Shown: positions 42,901-54,599 of the stretch, one piece after another
Position numbering within the stretch: the stretch's first letter is position 1
How the letters are laid out: each line of letters starts with the position of its first letter
NCBI GenBank assembly: GCA_029204045.2
Contig: JAQNDB010000527.1
Span: 1 to 64,000, forward strand
Reading direction: 5' to 3'
Origin: Tillandsia leiboldiana
Taxonomy: Eukaryota > Streptophyta > Magnoliopsida > Poales > Bromeliaceae
Length of the DNA: 64,000 bases
The notes under the pieces: generated by a model
What the model saw: the letters and a program-made list of their open reading frames with translations, nothing else
What the model was told of the DNA's origin: nothing
Database searches by the model: none
Position numbers and translations under genes: made by a program

Positions 42901-43272
42901 TCAGCACCCTATACACCTCAACAGAATGGTGTTGTCGAGCGAAAAAACAGGGTTGTTCAAGAGATGGCACGTGTTATGCTTCACAGCCGGAATTTACCGC
43001 TACATTTTTGGGCTGAAGCTGTGAACACTGCAATCTATGTAATTAATCGAGTTTATTTGCGCCCGGGAACGTTAAATACACCATATGAACTATGGTGTGG
43101 TAGAAAACCCAACATCAAATATTTTCGCATCTTCGGGAGTCGGTGTTACATTTTACGTGACCGTGAAAATCTTGGAAAGTTTGACTCTCGAAGTGACGAA
43201 GGGATTTTTTGGGGTATTCTACAAATAGTAGAGCATATCGGGTATTTAACTTGGAATCTTAGACGATCGTAG
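40000..43272 (+). CDS. gag-pol: Copia 2 gag, protease, integrase (1090 residues)
   Basis: The open frame begins MVEGGNINRPPFFDG 20 bp after the primer site. Gag (copia UBN2-like, about 1-230); zinc knuckle CFKCRGYGHISTEC (about 311); acidic Ser-rich stretch; coiled coil (about 410-510); second knuckle CFRCGILWHIRRNC (about 578; W replaces the usual G before H); protease WYLDSGCSRHMTG (about 688); integrase HHCC (LWHERLGHIN...CGGCQKGK) and core HMDLMGP, RSDRGGEF, NGVVERKNR (about 870-985). It runs out of the RT frame at a six-T run near 43203 and ends in a read-through tail. A programmed shift is not excluded, but a one-base loss fits better. Confidence 0.9.
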   Translation: MVEGGNINRPPFFDGTNYAYWKVRMKAFLISIDERVWQSIELGWSNPTEFIGDGRTIKPRSKWTKEELDSSSYNGKGINAIFNALSQTEFSRVSACETAKEIWDVLQGTDEGTNLVKIQKLQMLMSRFDSIFKMAENESFTDYYTRLQDIVNSCANLGEKIPEFKVVRKILRTLPERFRPKVTAIETIKHPDEMRVEELVGSLQTYEMTFTTNYSSGKASSSKSSGYALKTTKEEDADTSSSDDDENLSMEDFEKQLALLTRKFRRNFRRGNSSKSPSFGKSKKCKGTSSYKSRKQENFSKDKKSSEGQVQCFKCRGYGHISTECPTKYPAKKKAMQVVTWDDNSTSNESSSSDEEESATAFHASTSSPFMCLMASTSESLSNSTVEKNATDNESDDSEGEDFALAYHRLLRDSKKVAKQNKSLRGRLHDLEEEAKRATSLSNALEVERENLIKVNVSLQESNELFEKEHTKLVDKADHFSKLYNEARQDNLEMTKTIFQLKDYLQRFSSGRSKLDKLLGLGQSNKFGLGYNQTKDDFSSVGTVFVPQSVSPPPTPELTTSNDNKPTSSSSGSSSTKVCFRCGILWHIRRNCKMGAKRSTQALLATTTKRAPPRKSKQNFSNKKSLGSSPGKTTSSRSSNRSDKTPSPRRITSRPLPTHTKKVWVRKGEIYPCLVTNVSLHAYDNSSWYLDSGCSRHMTGDKNSFQNFEKISGGLVVFGDGRSSKIVGKGTVAIPDGPILKNVLFVDGLKTNLISISQLCDNGFSVNFSSVECVVTDKDHVFFLKGVRSENNCYVVPSKTSENCNLASLNNETLWHERLGHINFKELARISNKDVVKGVPKLSFEQNIVCGGCQKGKQSRTAHKNLNHVGTKRPLELLHMDLMGPTRQPSLGGKWYIFLLVDDFSRYSWVAFLKEKADTFDSFHEICHRIMIEKNEKIIRVRSDRGGEFVNSKFIDFCTSNGIKHEFSAPYTPQQNGVVERKNRVVQEMARVMLHSRNLPLHFWAEAVNTAIYVINRVYLRPGTLNTPYELWCGRKPNIKYFRIFGSRCYILRDRENLGKFDSRSDEGIFWGILQIVEHIGYLTWNLRRS

Positions 43273-45119
43273 AATCGATAAATGTTAAAGTAGATGAAGC
43301 TTTTCACTTTGCACCTGAAAAATCTACCCTCGATATCTCTCTAGATGACGATACATCTGCCATTGCATCTTCTCATGATAATACTTCCAATATTAATGAT
43401 GCATCTAATGGTTCTTCAAGTTTATCTGATGTGCAGGAATCGTCTCATGTACCTCCGAGTACTCCGTTACCTCAAACTTTACGCATCTCCAAGGATCATC
43501 CTGAATCAAACATCATTGGAGACCCACAAGAAGGAGTTAGAACTCGGAGGCAGTTGGTTTGTGGATTCGCTTGCTACGTATCTTTAATCGAACCAAAGAA
43601 TATAGATGAAGCTCTTCAGGATGACTACTGGATTAAAGCAATGCAGGAAGAGCTCCATCAATTTGAGCGAAACAAAGTCTGGGAATTAACGAAGCCTCGA
43701 AAGCAACACAATGTGATAGGTACCAAATGGATTTTCAAGAATAAGAAAAATGAGGATGGTACTATCATCAGGAACAAGGCACGATTAGTTGCTCAAGGCT
43801 ACTCTCAAGTAGAAGGTATAGACTTTGATGAAACTTTCGCCCCTGTAGCTAGACTCGAGTCCATTCGTATACTATTTGCTATTGCTTGTCATTTTAAAAT
43901 CAAATTATTTCAAATGGACGTTAAGAGCGCGTTTCTAAATGGGTTTTTAAATGAGGAAGTTTATGTGGCTCAACCGAAAGGTTTTGTAGACCATAAACAA
44001 CCTAACCATATTTTTCGGTTGAAAAAGGCTCTTTACGGTCTGAAACAAGCACCGCGAGCATGGTACGAAAGGTTGACAAAGCACCTTTTGGAGAAGGGCT
44101 ATATTCGAGGGGGAGCTGACAGGACTCTCTTTGTGAAGCATTATCAAAACAATTTCATTGTAGCACAAATCTATGTCGATGACATTGTATTTGGCGCAAC
44201 AAGAGATAATGATGCTTCTAAATTCGCGGAGACCATGGAAAGCGAATTTGAGATGTCCATGATGGGCGAATTGACTTATTTTCTTGGATTGCAAATTAAA
44301 CAAAATGATGAAGGTATTCACTTGTGTCAATCCAAGTATGCAATGGAGTTGGTTAAAAAGTTTGACTTAGAAAATTCGAAGGATTTTCCGACTCCAATGG
44401 GAACTAGCCACAAGGGACTTGGAAGTGAATCACATAGTGAGAATGTAGACGAGAAACTGTATCGAAGTATGATTGGAAGTCTACTTTACCTCACTGCTAG
44501 TCGCCCGGATATATCCTTTAGTGTTGGGATTTGCGCGAGATATCAATCAGCACCAAAGGAGGTTCACCTGAAAGCGGTGAAAAGGATCATCCGGTACATC
44601 AAAGGATCAATTAATTTCAGAATTTGGTATCCTATGGGAAATAGTTTGGATATTGTTGGATACTCAGATGCCGATTGGGCAGGATCAGTGGATGATCGGA
44701 AAAGCACGAGTGGTGCATGCTTCTATCTTGGCCATTGCCTTGTTGCATGGCACAGTAAAAAGCAGAATTGCATAGCACTCTCGGCTGCCGAAGCGGAATA
44801 CATTTCAGCGGGTAGTTGTTCAACCCAACTCATTTGGATGAAAAGTGTGTTGAGCGACTTCCGGATTTCAGCAACTTCGGTAACAATTCTTTGTGACAAC
44901 ACTAGTGCTATAAACATTTCCAAAAACCCTGTGTTGCACTCTAGAACAAAACACATTGAACTTAGATATCATTTTCTTAGAGAGCTAGTTGAATCAAATA
45001 CTCTTCAACTTTCATATATTTCAACTGAAGATCAATTAGCTGACATTTTAACAAAACCTTTGGATCAAAAATGTTTTATTCATTTGCGTAAAGTAATTGG
45101 AATGCTTTCCTTGAAATAA
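43273..45119 (+). CDS. pol: Copia 2 reverse transcriptase and RNase H
   Basis: Open from Met 43431 (562 residues), in a different frame from the upstream integrase. RT motifs: WIFKNKKNEDG, ARLVAQGYSQVEGIDF, QMDVKSAFLNGFL, LYGLKQAPRAWY and YVDDIVFG are all present (residues about 100-250). RNase H: YSDADWAGSVDDRKSTSG, SAAEAEYISAG, CDNTSAIN, HIELRYHF (about 405-520). The stop is in the usual position after LADILTKPLD. Unlike copia 1 there is no stop before YVDD. It needs the upstream frame for expression, so it is probably not made on its own. Confidence 0.9.
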
Positions 45120-46053
45120 ACTTCTTTTTGAAACTTTTGCTTAGGTTAGCTTTTGTTTTTGTGTTTTTGTTCTTTATCTATGTTTATACATAGTACATTA
45201 ATTGAGCATGTGTATTATTGACTTTACTTGCATCCTTTCATATAATTAGAAATTTATTATGCTTTGGATATCATAATAATTCAGTTGATGCATTGATCAT
45301 TTATTTAAATTAAACCATTTTTAATTGATCAAAGTCAATTTCTCTCTCAATGATCTCTTGGTATTGTTTTTATCTTATTTGACTATTTAGTTGAGTATGA
45401 ATTCGAGATCAATCCTTGGTTGAATACTTTATATCTTAAATTAATTGATAGCCAATTGAGGGGGAGTCAAAGAAAAGTAAAATACTCAAAAGATGTGGAA
45501 AGAGTTACATCCCAATGAGGAGTGTGAAAACTACCACCACATGGAGGAAAGAGCTACCACCTCGGTCGTCCGAGTACTGTGTGCAGCTACCACATGTATA
45601 CCAAGCATGGTTGTTCAATTTTTGATTAAGTAAAATGCATATTGAGATACTTGACTCTGTCAAATTTCAAGGTTGGTATAAGGTGGGTTTTTAAAGAAAG
45701 ATGCTCAAAGAGCCACTCCTTCAACAGATTGACTAGATACATTATATAATTTATTTGGGATTTCAAACAACTATTGATCTTGGTAATTCATTTTCTTTAC
45801 CATTTTAATGATTTGATAAACGCCGTACTCATAAGATCATGATGGATGTGTTTGAACTTGATCAACTTTAAAAGTTTTAATTTCTATAAATTGTCATGTC
45901 ATTATTTGAATGTTATTGATAGATTTAACATAATTTATTTCTCTTGACATGAAACGATGACTTTTGTTTAAAGTTGATGTGCTAAAATGCTTACATACTT
46001 TTTCTGGATTTTATGGATTTTTTCTAAATTTTTCTGAAGAAAAAGTTGCAGCT
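45120..46053 (+). other. Copia 2 spacer after pol
   Basis: AT-rich and non-coding, equivalent to 25920-26853, including the TTGAGGGGGAGTCAAAG tract at about 45457. Confidence 0.6.
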
Positions 46054-46664
46054 GATCCGGATCGGGTTAAGTGATCCGGATCCCGAACGCAGGCTTCTTC
46101 CTGCGGCTAGCCGATCCGGATTGAAATCTCGATCCGATCCGGATCACGGCTAGGGTTTTTATAAGAACAAGAGGGTTTTGATTCCTTTTACCTTAATCTT
46201 TTGTTCTCAAGTCTCTAGAGGTTCTCTCTCTAGAATTCTTGCACCTTGGAGCTTTCCTAACCCAAGTTCTTCAAATCCAAGTAAGTTTTATTGATCAAAA
46301 TCTCGTTTTTTCACAGGTTTTCTCTATTTTCTTCAAAACGTGATGAGATTTTTTTATCTTTTTCGTTTGTGAATGGTTTTTGGTCAAATTTCTTTTGAAA
46401 TAAGAACTCTGGGTAGATTAGTTTTGATTATATGCTAGGTATTCTCCTGATTAACGAATTTTTGGGCTTCGATTTCTAAAAATTCTGTTTTAGGGCATAT
46501 AATGGGAATTTTCCAAAATCATGCAATTGATCTAGTTTTAAAATTCCTTTTGCAAAACTAATTTGATTCTTAGTCTCTCTACATGATTATGATTGTTTGG
46601 GTACAATTTTTCAAATTTTTGAAAATTAACAATTTTTTCATGTGTTCTGAGTTGGTCTTCACAG
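46054..46664 (+). promoter_or_regulatory. Copia 2 internal promoter and 5'-UTR intron
   Basis: Palindromes from 46054; the third is degraded to GATCCGGATT. TATA-like TTTTTATAAG at 46156-46165; intron signals GTAAGT at 46281 and CACAG ending at 46664. Confidence 0.6.
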
Positions 46665-46689
46665 GATACATTTTTCACTAGCGATCAAA

Positions 46690-47475
46690 ATGGTGATCAC
46701 ATGGATTATTTTCCTACTTGCTACCATGGTTCATGTCAAGGATACTGCCAAGCCCAAGAGGGCCAAGAAAGCGAAGAAGACTAAGGATGATTCCGATACA
46801 GAATCTGAAACGGAATCGATCGATTGGGATGAGCTTCAAGTTGAAGCAACAGCTCCCACTGCTTCAAAGGGAAAGGCGCCTGCGGAAACGTCAAAGGCTC
46901 CTCCTACTGCTGCTGAAAAGGGCAAAGCTCCCATGGAAGAAACTTCTGGGAAGACAAAAAGAAAAAGACTTGCTTGACGACTTGGACGAGCTCGGGGTAT
47001 TGAAATAAATGAAACAGGTCAAGCAAAAACAAAGGATACTCCTCAAACTGAAACTGAGTCTGAAGACGATTGGGACACATTTCTTGATGAAGTACAACAA
47101 GGTATTGATGAAGAAAATAAGGTTTACCTAAAGAGCAAGAAGCTGACAAAGTCTTCCACAAGGAAAAAGAATGTGCCAAGCAATGAACCTCTTGACAATT
47201 CACACTCTTTGCCAAGAAGATCTCCTCGGAATGAAGGACAGACTGCTCCGTCAATTGTCACACAACGTTCTTCAAATTCCAGAAGAATTGACCAAAAGGG
47301 AAACCTGGAGTCTTCCATCAAACAAGAGCAAGACAAAATGGCTCTAGGACTCAGAAAGATGTCCAAGGATATACATCAGATGAAACAAGAGTGTTCTACG
47401 ATTTCGGGATTGCTTAAAGGAATCTTGAAGAAACTAGGCTGCACGAGCTCTGAAGACTCTGACTCAGATGATTGA
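46690..47475 (+). pseudogene. Copia 2 extra ORF, stopped
   Basis: Same ORF as 27492-28277 but TGA at 46975-46977 replaces the CGA of copia 1, leaving 95 residues; the remaining frame is open to 47475. Residue 12 is Thr instead of Ala in the hydrophobic start. The same stop is in copy 3. Confidence 0.85.
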
Positions 47476-48203
47476 GTGGTCCTCAAACTTTTGTTGTGTT
47501 CAGATCTTAATCTTTTTGTGCAGGCTTTTACCTTCTTAGATTTTAGTTCAGTTTTTAGGACTTACTCTTAGTTCTAGTTCTTACATTTCCTTACATTTTT
47601 GAAATTTTTAACTCTCCTTAAATTTTTGTAATTTTGGCTTAGTTTGTGACAAAAAGGGGGAGAGAGTTTAGAGAGAACTTGAACAATGATGGTGTGAAAA
47701 CTGTGTGAATGTGTGAACATCAAGGTAAGTATCACTTCAACTTCAACTTTGGTTTTTTTTTATCTTGTGATTTGTTGCATGTTCCTACTAACTATTCGAC
47801 TAACTATTTGGGCATGTAATATGACTAACAAGTTGATGTTGGACTAACACTTTGTGACATTTGGTTTTTGAATGCATAGAAGATATGTTGGTTTTTGACT
47901 ATGACTCTCTTACATATCTGAATTCTCAAATGTCATGATGATCAGATAAACTCTATCTCTGTACTTGGTTTTGTATGTTTCAATTCTTGAGGTATCTAAC
48001 GATTCTTTTTGTCAAGAATGATTTCTTTGTGCAGAGAGTACAGATGTCTAAGTCTAGAGTCTGTTTAGGAGTTTATCTCATGTTTTTAAAATTTTTGGAT
48101 CTCCATTGTAAATTTTTGTTGTATGGTGATAGCAACAAAAAGATCTTTTTGAATTTTCTTTAGTGGATTTGTGTTTTGTAACGAAACTGCCAAAGGGGGA
48201 GAT
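47476..48203 (+). other. Copia 2 3' untranslated region
   Basis: Non-coding; purine tract ACAAAAAGGGGGAGAG at about 47650 and the priming tract CCAAAGGGGGAGA against the LTR. Confidence 0.7.
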
Positions 48204-49534
48204 TGTTACGGATTTTGAGTTGGCGTAATTTCGTGAAAGGTTCAAGTCTTGAAGATTGAAGGTGAAGAAGGTTGGATCATTTAACTCAATCTCAAGAAAG
48301 AAGAATTCAAAAGGATCAGTATGTTTAATTAAAGATTTTGGTGATCCGAATACTTCTTGTAGTGTAGAAACACCTGGAAGAATTTTTCATTGCATAAAAA
48401 TTAAAAACTGGACATGGGACATGTTCAGGATCCGGATCAGACATTCCAATCCGGATCCCGAAGGGTGTTCGTTCATACACTGGTTCAATCCGGATCGCAG
48501 CATCTCATGATCCGGATCCCGAACACTAGTTTTACCTTTTTACTTGCACGATCCGGATCAGGATTTGCAATCCGGATCTCGAACGTTGATGTTTGGTGAA
48601 ACTGTATGAACGATCCGGATCAGCCATTTCGATCCGGATCCCGAACTATTGTTTTTCTGGAAACCGTCTTTCTTGCTACTGCAATCCGGATCGCCGAAAT
48701 CCGATCCGGATCGCCGTCCGTAAAATTTCCAGAAATGGTAGGTTTTTGATTCTTATCTCCTTCCTAGGGTTTCTAACCTATAAATAGACCCTATGATTCT
48801 TTTTCTAGGGTTAATCCAAATAGCCGTCATATCAAATATCATCTTATACGGCCTAATCCACATATAGAGAAGAAAGGAAATACTAGATTTAATTCTATGT
48901 TTCTTCATCTATATTGATTGATTTGATTCTAGGTTTTCATACTCAGATTTTGAGTAGAATCAAATCAATGAATACTTAGATGGTATTTCCGATCTATTTC
49001 TAATCTAAGTATTCGGCGGATCATCACCACCCAAAAACAACGATTTCCCCAAAATCGGCGCGTGGATTCGCGTGTCCTTGTGGATTCAAGGTTCAACCGC
49101 TCTCGTGGATTCGGAGCGAGGTACGTTCGTGGATTCGAAGCGTGCTACTGGGTGAGACCGTGGATTCGGTCGGACGTCGTGGACTCGACGTTGGACGCCG
49201 TGGATTCGGCGTTGGACGCAGATCGTGGATTCGAGACGCGTTGCGGACGAGCGGAGAAGATCACTAGGAGCGTATGGTAAAAGGTTGAGTCGTCTGTGAG
49301 TACGTTAAATCACCTTGTACGTGTTTTAATTCTAGTGGATTTCACCGTGTTATCGGTCCCGTGGTTTTTTACTCCGGCTTGGAGTTTTTCACGTAAAAAT
49401 CTTGCGTGTTCATTTTATTTCCGCATTGGGTTTTATTGCGCAATGATTTTTTGAGTGTTTATTGTTTACACCTATTCACCCCCCTCTAGGTGTTTTTTTC
49501 CCCTATTTAGATCTATATTACATATAACCCAACA
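48204..49534 (+). repeat. Copia 2 3' LTR
   Basis: 1331 bp; 8-10 one-base losses relative to the other LTRs, mostly in homopolymers, from about 48800 onward. This is more like uncorrected sequencing error near a contig end than real divergence. Confidence 0.9.
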
Positions 49535-50019
49535 AGCTCCTCTTTCAAAAAGGACAGATTCTGAGAATGCTGAGTGTCGCAACGGGCCGTTCTAAACATG
49601 ACCCTAGGCTGGCCACATCGATAACAGCGGCCAAATCTCATCTCACACGTGTCTGCCGGATGCTGACCCCACAGAAGACACACCTCTACGAAGGCTGGGT
49701 CCGCCTCGACTGCTGCTGCTGTCTCTGAGATTGCTGCGGAGACCTATGCTGCCTCGACTGCGGCCTTGCTGCCTGATGGTGTTGCTGCTGCGGCTGCTGC
49801 GGTGGCCTCTGGGATCCACCAGGCCCTCGCCGCTCAGAACGCCTACGGCCGGAAAACTGAGGCCGTGGCAGTCATGGCGGCCTCCAAGAATGAGCCGTCC
49901 TCCATCATCCGGTGCTGGGCGCTTCGCCCCCGGGCTCACGGAGCTGGAGCTACCTCCTCCATTACTAACCTCCCGCATTCCACATAGAGCGCCTGCTCCA
50001 TCGAGGCCTCCAAGGTCTT
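49535..50019 (-). pseudogene. gag: Family C gag fragment at contig end
   Basis: Matches 56672-57170 but with many small indels, most in the first 90 bp and before the gap. It has the zinc-knuckle and Gln-rich linker region. The CGCTG flank is not readable here (AGCTC). Confidence 0.8.
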
Positions 50020-50119
50020 NNNNNNNNNNNNNNNNNNNNNNNNNNNNNNNNNNNNNNNNNNNNNNNNNNNNNNNNNNNNNNNNNNNNNNNNNNNNNNNNN
50101 NNNNNNNNNNNNNNNNNNN
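50020..50119. other. Assembly gap (100 N)
   Basis: Exactly 100 unknown bases, a conventional placeholder of unknown true size. Left and right flanks do not form a sensible junction (gypsy gag to copia integrase). Confidence 0.98.
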
Positions 50120-50678
50120 GGAATTTACGCTACATTTTGGGCTGAAGCTGTGAACACTGGCAATCATGTAATTAATCGAGTTTATTTGCGCCCGGGAACG
50201 TTAAATACACCATATGACTATGGTGTGGTAGAAAACCCAACATCAATATTTTCGCATCTTCGGGGAGTCGGTGTTACATTTTACGTGACCGTGAAAATCT
50301 TGGAAAGTTTGACTCTCGAAGTGACGAAGGGATTTTTTTGGGGTATTCTACAATAGTAGAGCATATCGAGTATTTAACTTGGAATCTAAGACGATCGTAG
50401 AATCGATAAATGTTAAGTAGATGAAGCTTTTCACTTTGCACCTGAAAAATCTACCCTCGATATCTCTCTAGAGGACGATACATCTGCCATTGCATCTTCT
50501 CATGATAATCTTCCAATATGAATGATGCATCTAATGGTTCTTCAAGTTTATCTGATGTGCAGGAATCGTCTCATGTACCTCCGAGTACTCCGTTACCTCA
50601 AACTTTACGCATCTCCAAGGATCATCCTGAATCAAACATCATTGGAGACCCACAAGAAGGAGTTAGAACTCGGAGGCA

Positions 50679-52244
50679 TTGGTTTGTGGATTCGCTTGCT
50701 ACGTATCTTTAATCGAACCAAAGAATATAGATGAAGCTCTTCAGGATGACTACTGGATTAAAGCAATGCAGGAAGAGCTCCATCAATTTGAGCGAAACAA
50801 AGTCTGGGAATTAACGAAGCCTCGAAAGCAACACAATGTGATAGGTACCAAATGGATTTTCAAGAATAAGAAAAATGAGGATGGTACTATCATCAGGAAC
50901 AAGGCACGATTAGTTGCTCAAGGCTACTCTCAAGTAGAAGGTATAGACTTTGATGAAACTTTCGCCCCTGTAGCTAGACTCGAGTCCATTCGTATACTAT
51001 TTGCTATTGCTTGTCATTTTAAAATCAAATTATTTCAAATGGACGTTAAGAGCGCGTTTCTAAATGGGTTTTTAAATGAGGAAGTTTATGTGGCTCAACC
51101 GAAAGGTTTTGTAGACCATAAACAACCTAACCATATTTTTCGGTTGAAAAAGGCTCTTTACGGTCTGAAACAAGCACCGCGAGCATGGTACGAAAGGTTG
51201 ACAAAGCACCTTTTGGAGAAGGGCTATATTCGAGGGGGAGCTGACAGGACTCTCTTTGTGAAGCATTATCAAAACAATTTCATTGTAGCACAAATCTATG
51301 TCGATGACATTGTATTTGGCGCAACAAGAGATAATGATGCTTCTAAATTCGCGGAGACCATGGAAAGCGAATTTGAGATGTCCATGATGGGCGAATTGAC
51401 TTATTTTCTTGGATTGCAAATTAAACAAAATGATGAAGGTATTCACTTGTGTCAATCCAAGTATGCAATGGAGTTGGTTAAAAAGTTTGACTTAGAAAAT
51501 TCGAAGGATTTTCCGACTCCAATGGGAACTAGCCACAAGGGACTTGGAAGTGAATCACATAGTGAGAATGTAGACGAGAAACTGTATCGAAGTATGATTG
51601 GAAGTCTACTTTACCTCACTGCTAGTCGCCCGGATATATCCTTTAGTGTTGGGATTTGCGCGAGATATCAATCAGCACCAAAGGAGGTTCACCTGAAAGC
51701 GGTGAAAAGGATCATCCGGTACATCAAAGGATCAATTAATTTCAGAATTTGGTATCCTATGGGAAATAGTTTGGATATTGTTGGATACTCAGATGCCGAT
51801 TGGGCAGGATCAGTGGATGATCGGAAAAGCACGAGTGGTGCATGCTTCTATCTTGGCCATTGCCTTGTTGCATGGCACAGTAAAAAGCAGAATTGCATAG
51901 CACTCTCGGCTGCCGAAGCGGAATACATTTCAGCGGGTAGTTGTTCAACCCAACTCATTTGGATGAAAAGTGTGTTGAGCGACTTCCGGATTTCAGCAAC
52001 TTCGGTAACAATTCTTTGTGACAACACTAGTGCTATAAACATTTCCAAAAACCCTGTGTTGCACTCTAGAACAAAACACATTGAACTTAGATATCATTTT
52101 CTTAGAGAGCTAGTTGAATCAAATACTCTTCAACTTTCATATATTTCAACTGAAGATCAATTAGCTGACATTTTAACAAAACCTTTGGATCAAAAATGTT
52201 TTATTCATTTGCGTAAAGTAATTGGAATGCTTTCCTTGAAATAA
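50679..52244 (+). CDS. pol: Third copia reverse transcriptase and RNase H
   Basis: 521 residues, nearly the same sequence as copia 2, including QMDVKSAFLNGFL, YVDDIVFG and YSDADWAGS. The integrase end before it (50120-50678) is disrupted by single-base indels. At the six-T run this copy reads seven T, but that lies in the error-prone zone. Confidence 0.85.
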   Translation: MVCGFACYVSLIEPKNIDEALQDDYWIKAMQEELHQFERNKVWELTKPRKQHNVIGTKWIFKNKKNEDGTIIRNKARLVAQGYSQVEGIDFDETFAPVARLESIRILFAIACHFKIKLFQMDVKSAFLNGFLNEEVYVAQPKGFVDHKQPNHIFRLKKALYGLKQAPRAWYERLTKHLLEKGYIRGGADRTLFVKHYQNNFIVAQIYVDDIVFGATRDNDASKFAETMESEFEMSMMGELTYFLGLQIKQNDEGIHLCQSKYAMELVKKFDLENSKDFPTPMGTSHKGLGSESHSENVDEKLYRSMIGSLLYLTASRPDISFSVGICARYQSAPKEVHLKAVKRIIRYIKGSINFRIWYPMGNSLDIVGYSDADWAGSVDDRKSTSGACFYLGHCLVAWHSKKQNCIALSAAEAEYISAGSCSTQLIWMKSVLSDFRISATSVTILCDNTSAINISKNPVLHSRTKHIELRYHFLRELVESNTLQLSYISTEDQLADILTKPLDQKCFIHLRKVIGMLSLK

Positions 52245-53813
52245 ACTTCTTTTTGAAACTTTTGCTTAGGTTAGCTTTTGTTTTTGTGTTTTTGTTCTTT
52301 ATCTATGTTTATACATAGTACATTAATTGAGCATGTGTATTATTGACTTTACTTGCATCCTTTCATATAATTAGAAATTTATTATGCTTTGGATATCATA
52401 ATAATTCAGTTGATGCATTGATCATTTATTTAAATTAAACCATTTTTAATTGATCAAAGTCAATTTCTCTCTCAATGATCTCTTGGTATTGTTTTTATCT
52501 TATTTGACTATTTAGTTGAGTATGAATTCGAGATCAATCCTTGGTTGAATACTTTATATCTTAAATTAATTGATAGCCAATTGAGGGGGAGTCAAAGAAA
52601 AGTAAAATACTCAAAAGATGTGGAAAGAGTTACATCCCAATGAGGAGTGTGAAAACTACCACCACATGGAGGAAAGAGCTACCACCTCGGTCGTCCGAGT
52701 ACTGTGTGCAGCTACCACATGTATACCAAGCATGGTTGTTCAATTTTGATTAAGTAAAATGCATATTGAGATACTTGACTCTGTCAAATTTCAAGGTTGG
52801 TATAAGGTGGGTTTTTAAAGAAAGATGCTCAAAGAGCCACTCCTTCAACAGATTGACTAGATACATTATATAATTTATTTGGGATTTCAAACAACTATTG
52901 ATCTTGGTAATTCATTTTCTTTACCATTTTAATGATTTGATAAACGCCGTACTCATAAGATCATGATGGATGTGTTTGAACTTGATCAACTTTAAAAGTT
53001 TTAATTTCTATAAATTGTCATGTCATTATTTGAATGTTATTGATAGATTTAACATAATTTATTTCTCTTGACATGAAACGATGACTTTTGTTTAAAGTTG
53101 ATGTGCTAAAATGCTTACATACTTTTTCTGGATTTTATGGATTTTTTCTAAATTTTTCTGAAGAAAAAGTTGCAGCTGATCCGGATCGGGTTAAGTGATC
53201 CGGATCCCGAACGCAGGCTTCTTCCTGCGGCTAGCCGATCCGGATTGAAATCTCGATCCGATCCGGATCACGGCTAGGGTTTTTATAAGAACAAGAGGGT
53301 TTTGATTCCTTTTACCTTAATCTTTTGTTCTCAAGTCTCTAGAGGTTCTCTCTCTAGAATTCTTGCACCTTGGAGCTTTCCTAACCCAAGTTCTTCAAAT
53401 CCAAGTAAGTTTTATTGATCAAAATCTCGTTTTTCACAGGTTTTCTCTATTTTCTTCAAAACGTGATGAGATTTTTTTATCTTTTTCGTTTGTGAATGGT
53501 TTTTGGTCAAATTTCTTTTGAAATAAGAACTCTGGGTAGATTAGTTTTGATTATATGCTAGGTATTCTCCTGATTAACGAATTTTTGGGCTTCGATTTCT
53601 AAAAATTCTGTTTTAGGGCATATAATGGGAATTTTCCAAAATCATGCAATTGATCTAGTTTTAAAATTCCTTTTGCAAAACTAATTTGATTCTTAGTCTC
53701 TCTACATGATTATGATTGTTTGGGTACAATTTTTCAAATTTTTGAAAATTAACAATTTTTTCATGTGTTCTTGAGTTGGTCTTCACAGGATACATTTTTC
53801 ACTAGCGATCAAA
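52245..53813 (+). other. Third copia spacer, internal promoter and intron
   Basis: Equivalent to 45120-46689: palindromes from 53178, TATA-like element near 53281-53289, intron signals at 53405 and 53788. Confidence 0.65.
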
Positions 53814-54599
53814 ATGGTGATCACATGGATTATTTTCCTACTTGCTACCATGGTTCATGTCAAGGATACTGCCAAGCCCAAGAGGGCCAAGAAAGCGAAG
53901 AAGACTAAGGATGATTCCGATACAGAATCTGAAACGGAATCGATCGATTGGGATGAGCTTCAAGTTGAAGCAACAGCTCCCACTGCTTCAAAGGGAAAGG
54001 CGCCTGCGGAAACGTCAAAGGCTCCTCCTACTGCTGCTGAAAAGGGCAAAGCTCCCATGGAAGAAACTTCTGGGAAGACAAAAAGAAAAAGACTTGCTTG
54101 ACGACTTGGACGAGCTCGGGGTATTGAAATAAATGAAACAGGTCAAGCAAAAACAAAGGATACTCCTCAAACTGAAACTGAGTCTGAAGACGATTGGGAC
54201 ACATTTCTTGATGAAGTACAACAAGGTATTGATGAAGAAAATAAGGTTTACCTAAAGAGCAAGAAGCTGACAAAGTCTTCCACAAGGAAAAAGAATGTGC
54301 CAAGCAATGAACCTCTTGACAATTCACACTCTTTGCCAAGAAGATCTCCTCGGAATGAAGGACAGACTGCTCCGTCAATTGTCACACAACGTTCTTCAAA
54401 TTCCAGAAGAATTGACCAAAAGGGAAACCTGGAGTCTTCCATCAAACAAGAGCAAGACAAAATGGCTCTAGGACTCAGAAAGATGTCCAAGGATATACAT
54501 CAGATGAAACAAGAGTGTTCTACGATTTCGGGATTGCTTAAAGGAATCTTGAAGAAACTAGGCTGCACGAGCTCTGAAGACTCTGACTCAGATGATTGA
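53814..54599 (+). pseudogene. Third copia extra ORF, stopped
   Basis: Same as copia 2, with TGA at 54099-54101; the remaining frame is open to 54599. Confidence 0.85.

Larger units (their letters stand above)
38626..49534 (+). mobile_element. Copia 2: second SIRE-type copy at the same site
   Basis: Same structure as copia 1, with LTRs at 38626-39966 and 48204-49534. It lies at the identical site in the second C unit. Both copies having the same insertion point means the host unit was duplicated after copia inserted. The best preserved gag is here. The right LTR and following bases lose single bases in homopolymers as they approach the gap. Confidence 0.92.

Noticed and set aside
43203..43272. 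Programmed frameshift between copia integrase and RT
   Set aside because: The six-T run is a plausible slip site, but the alternative frame also meets a stop a few codons later in copies 1 and 2, and SIRE-type elements usually keep pol in one frame. A one-base loss plus a nonsense change is simpler.
49062..49280. Short ORF MDSRVLVDSRFNRS... in copia LTRs
   Set aside because: It translates the TGGATT mini-hairpin array and differs between copies by frame; better explained as RNA structure. An upstream ORF role cannot be excluded.
50020..50167. ORFs running through the N gap
   Set aside because: Translation across unknown bases is meaningless.
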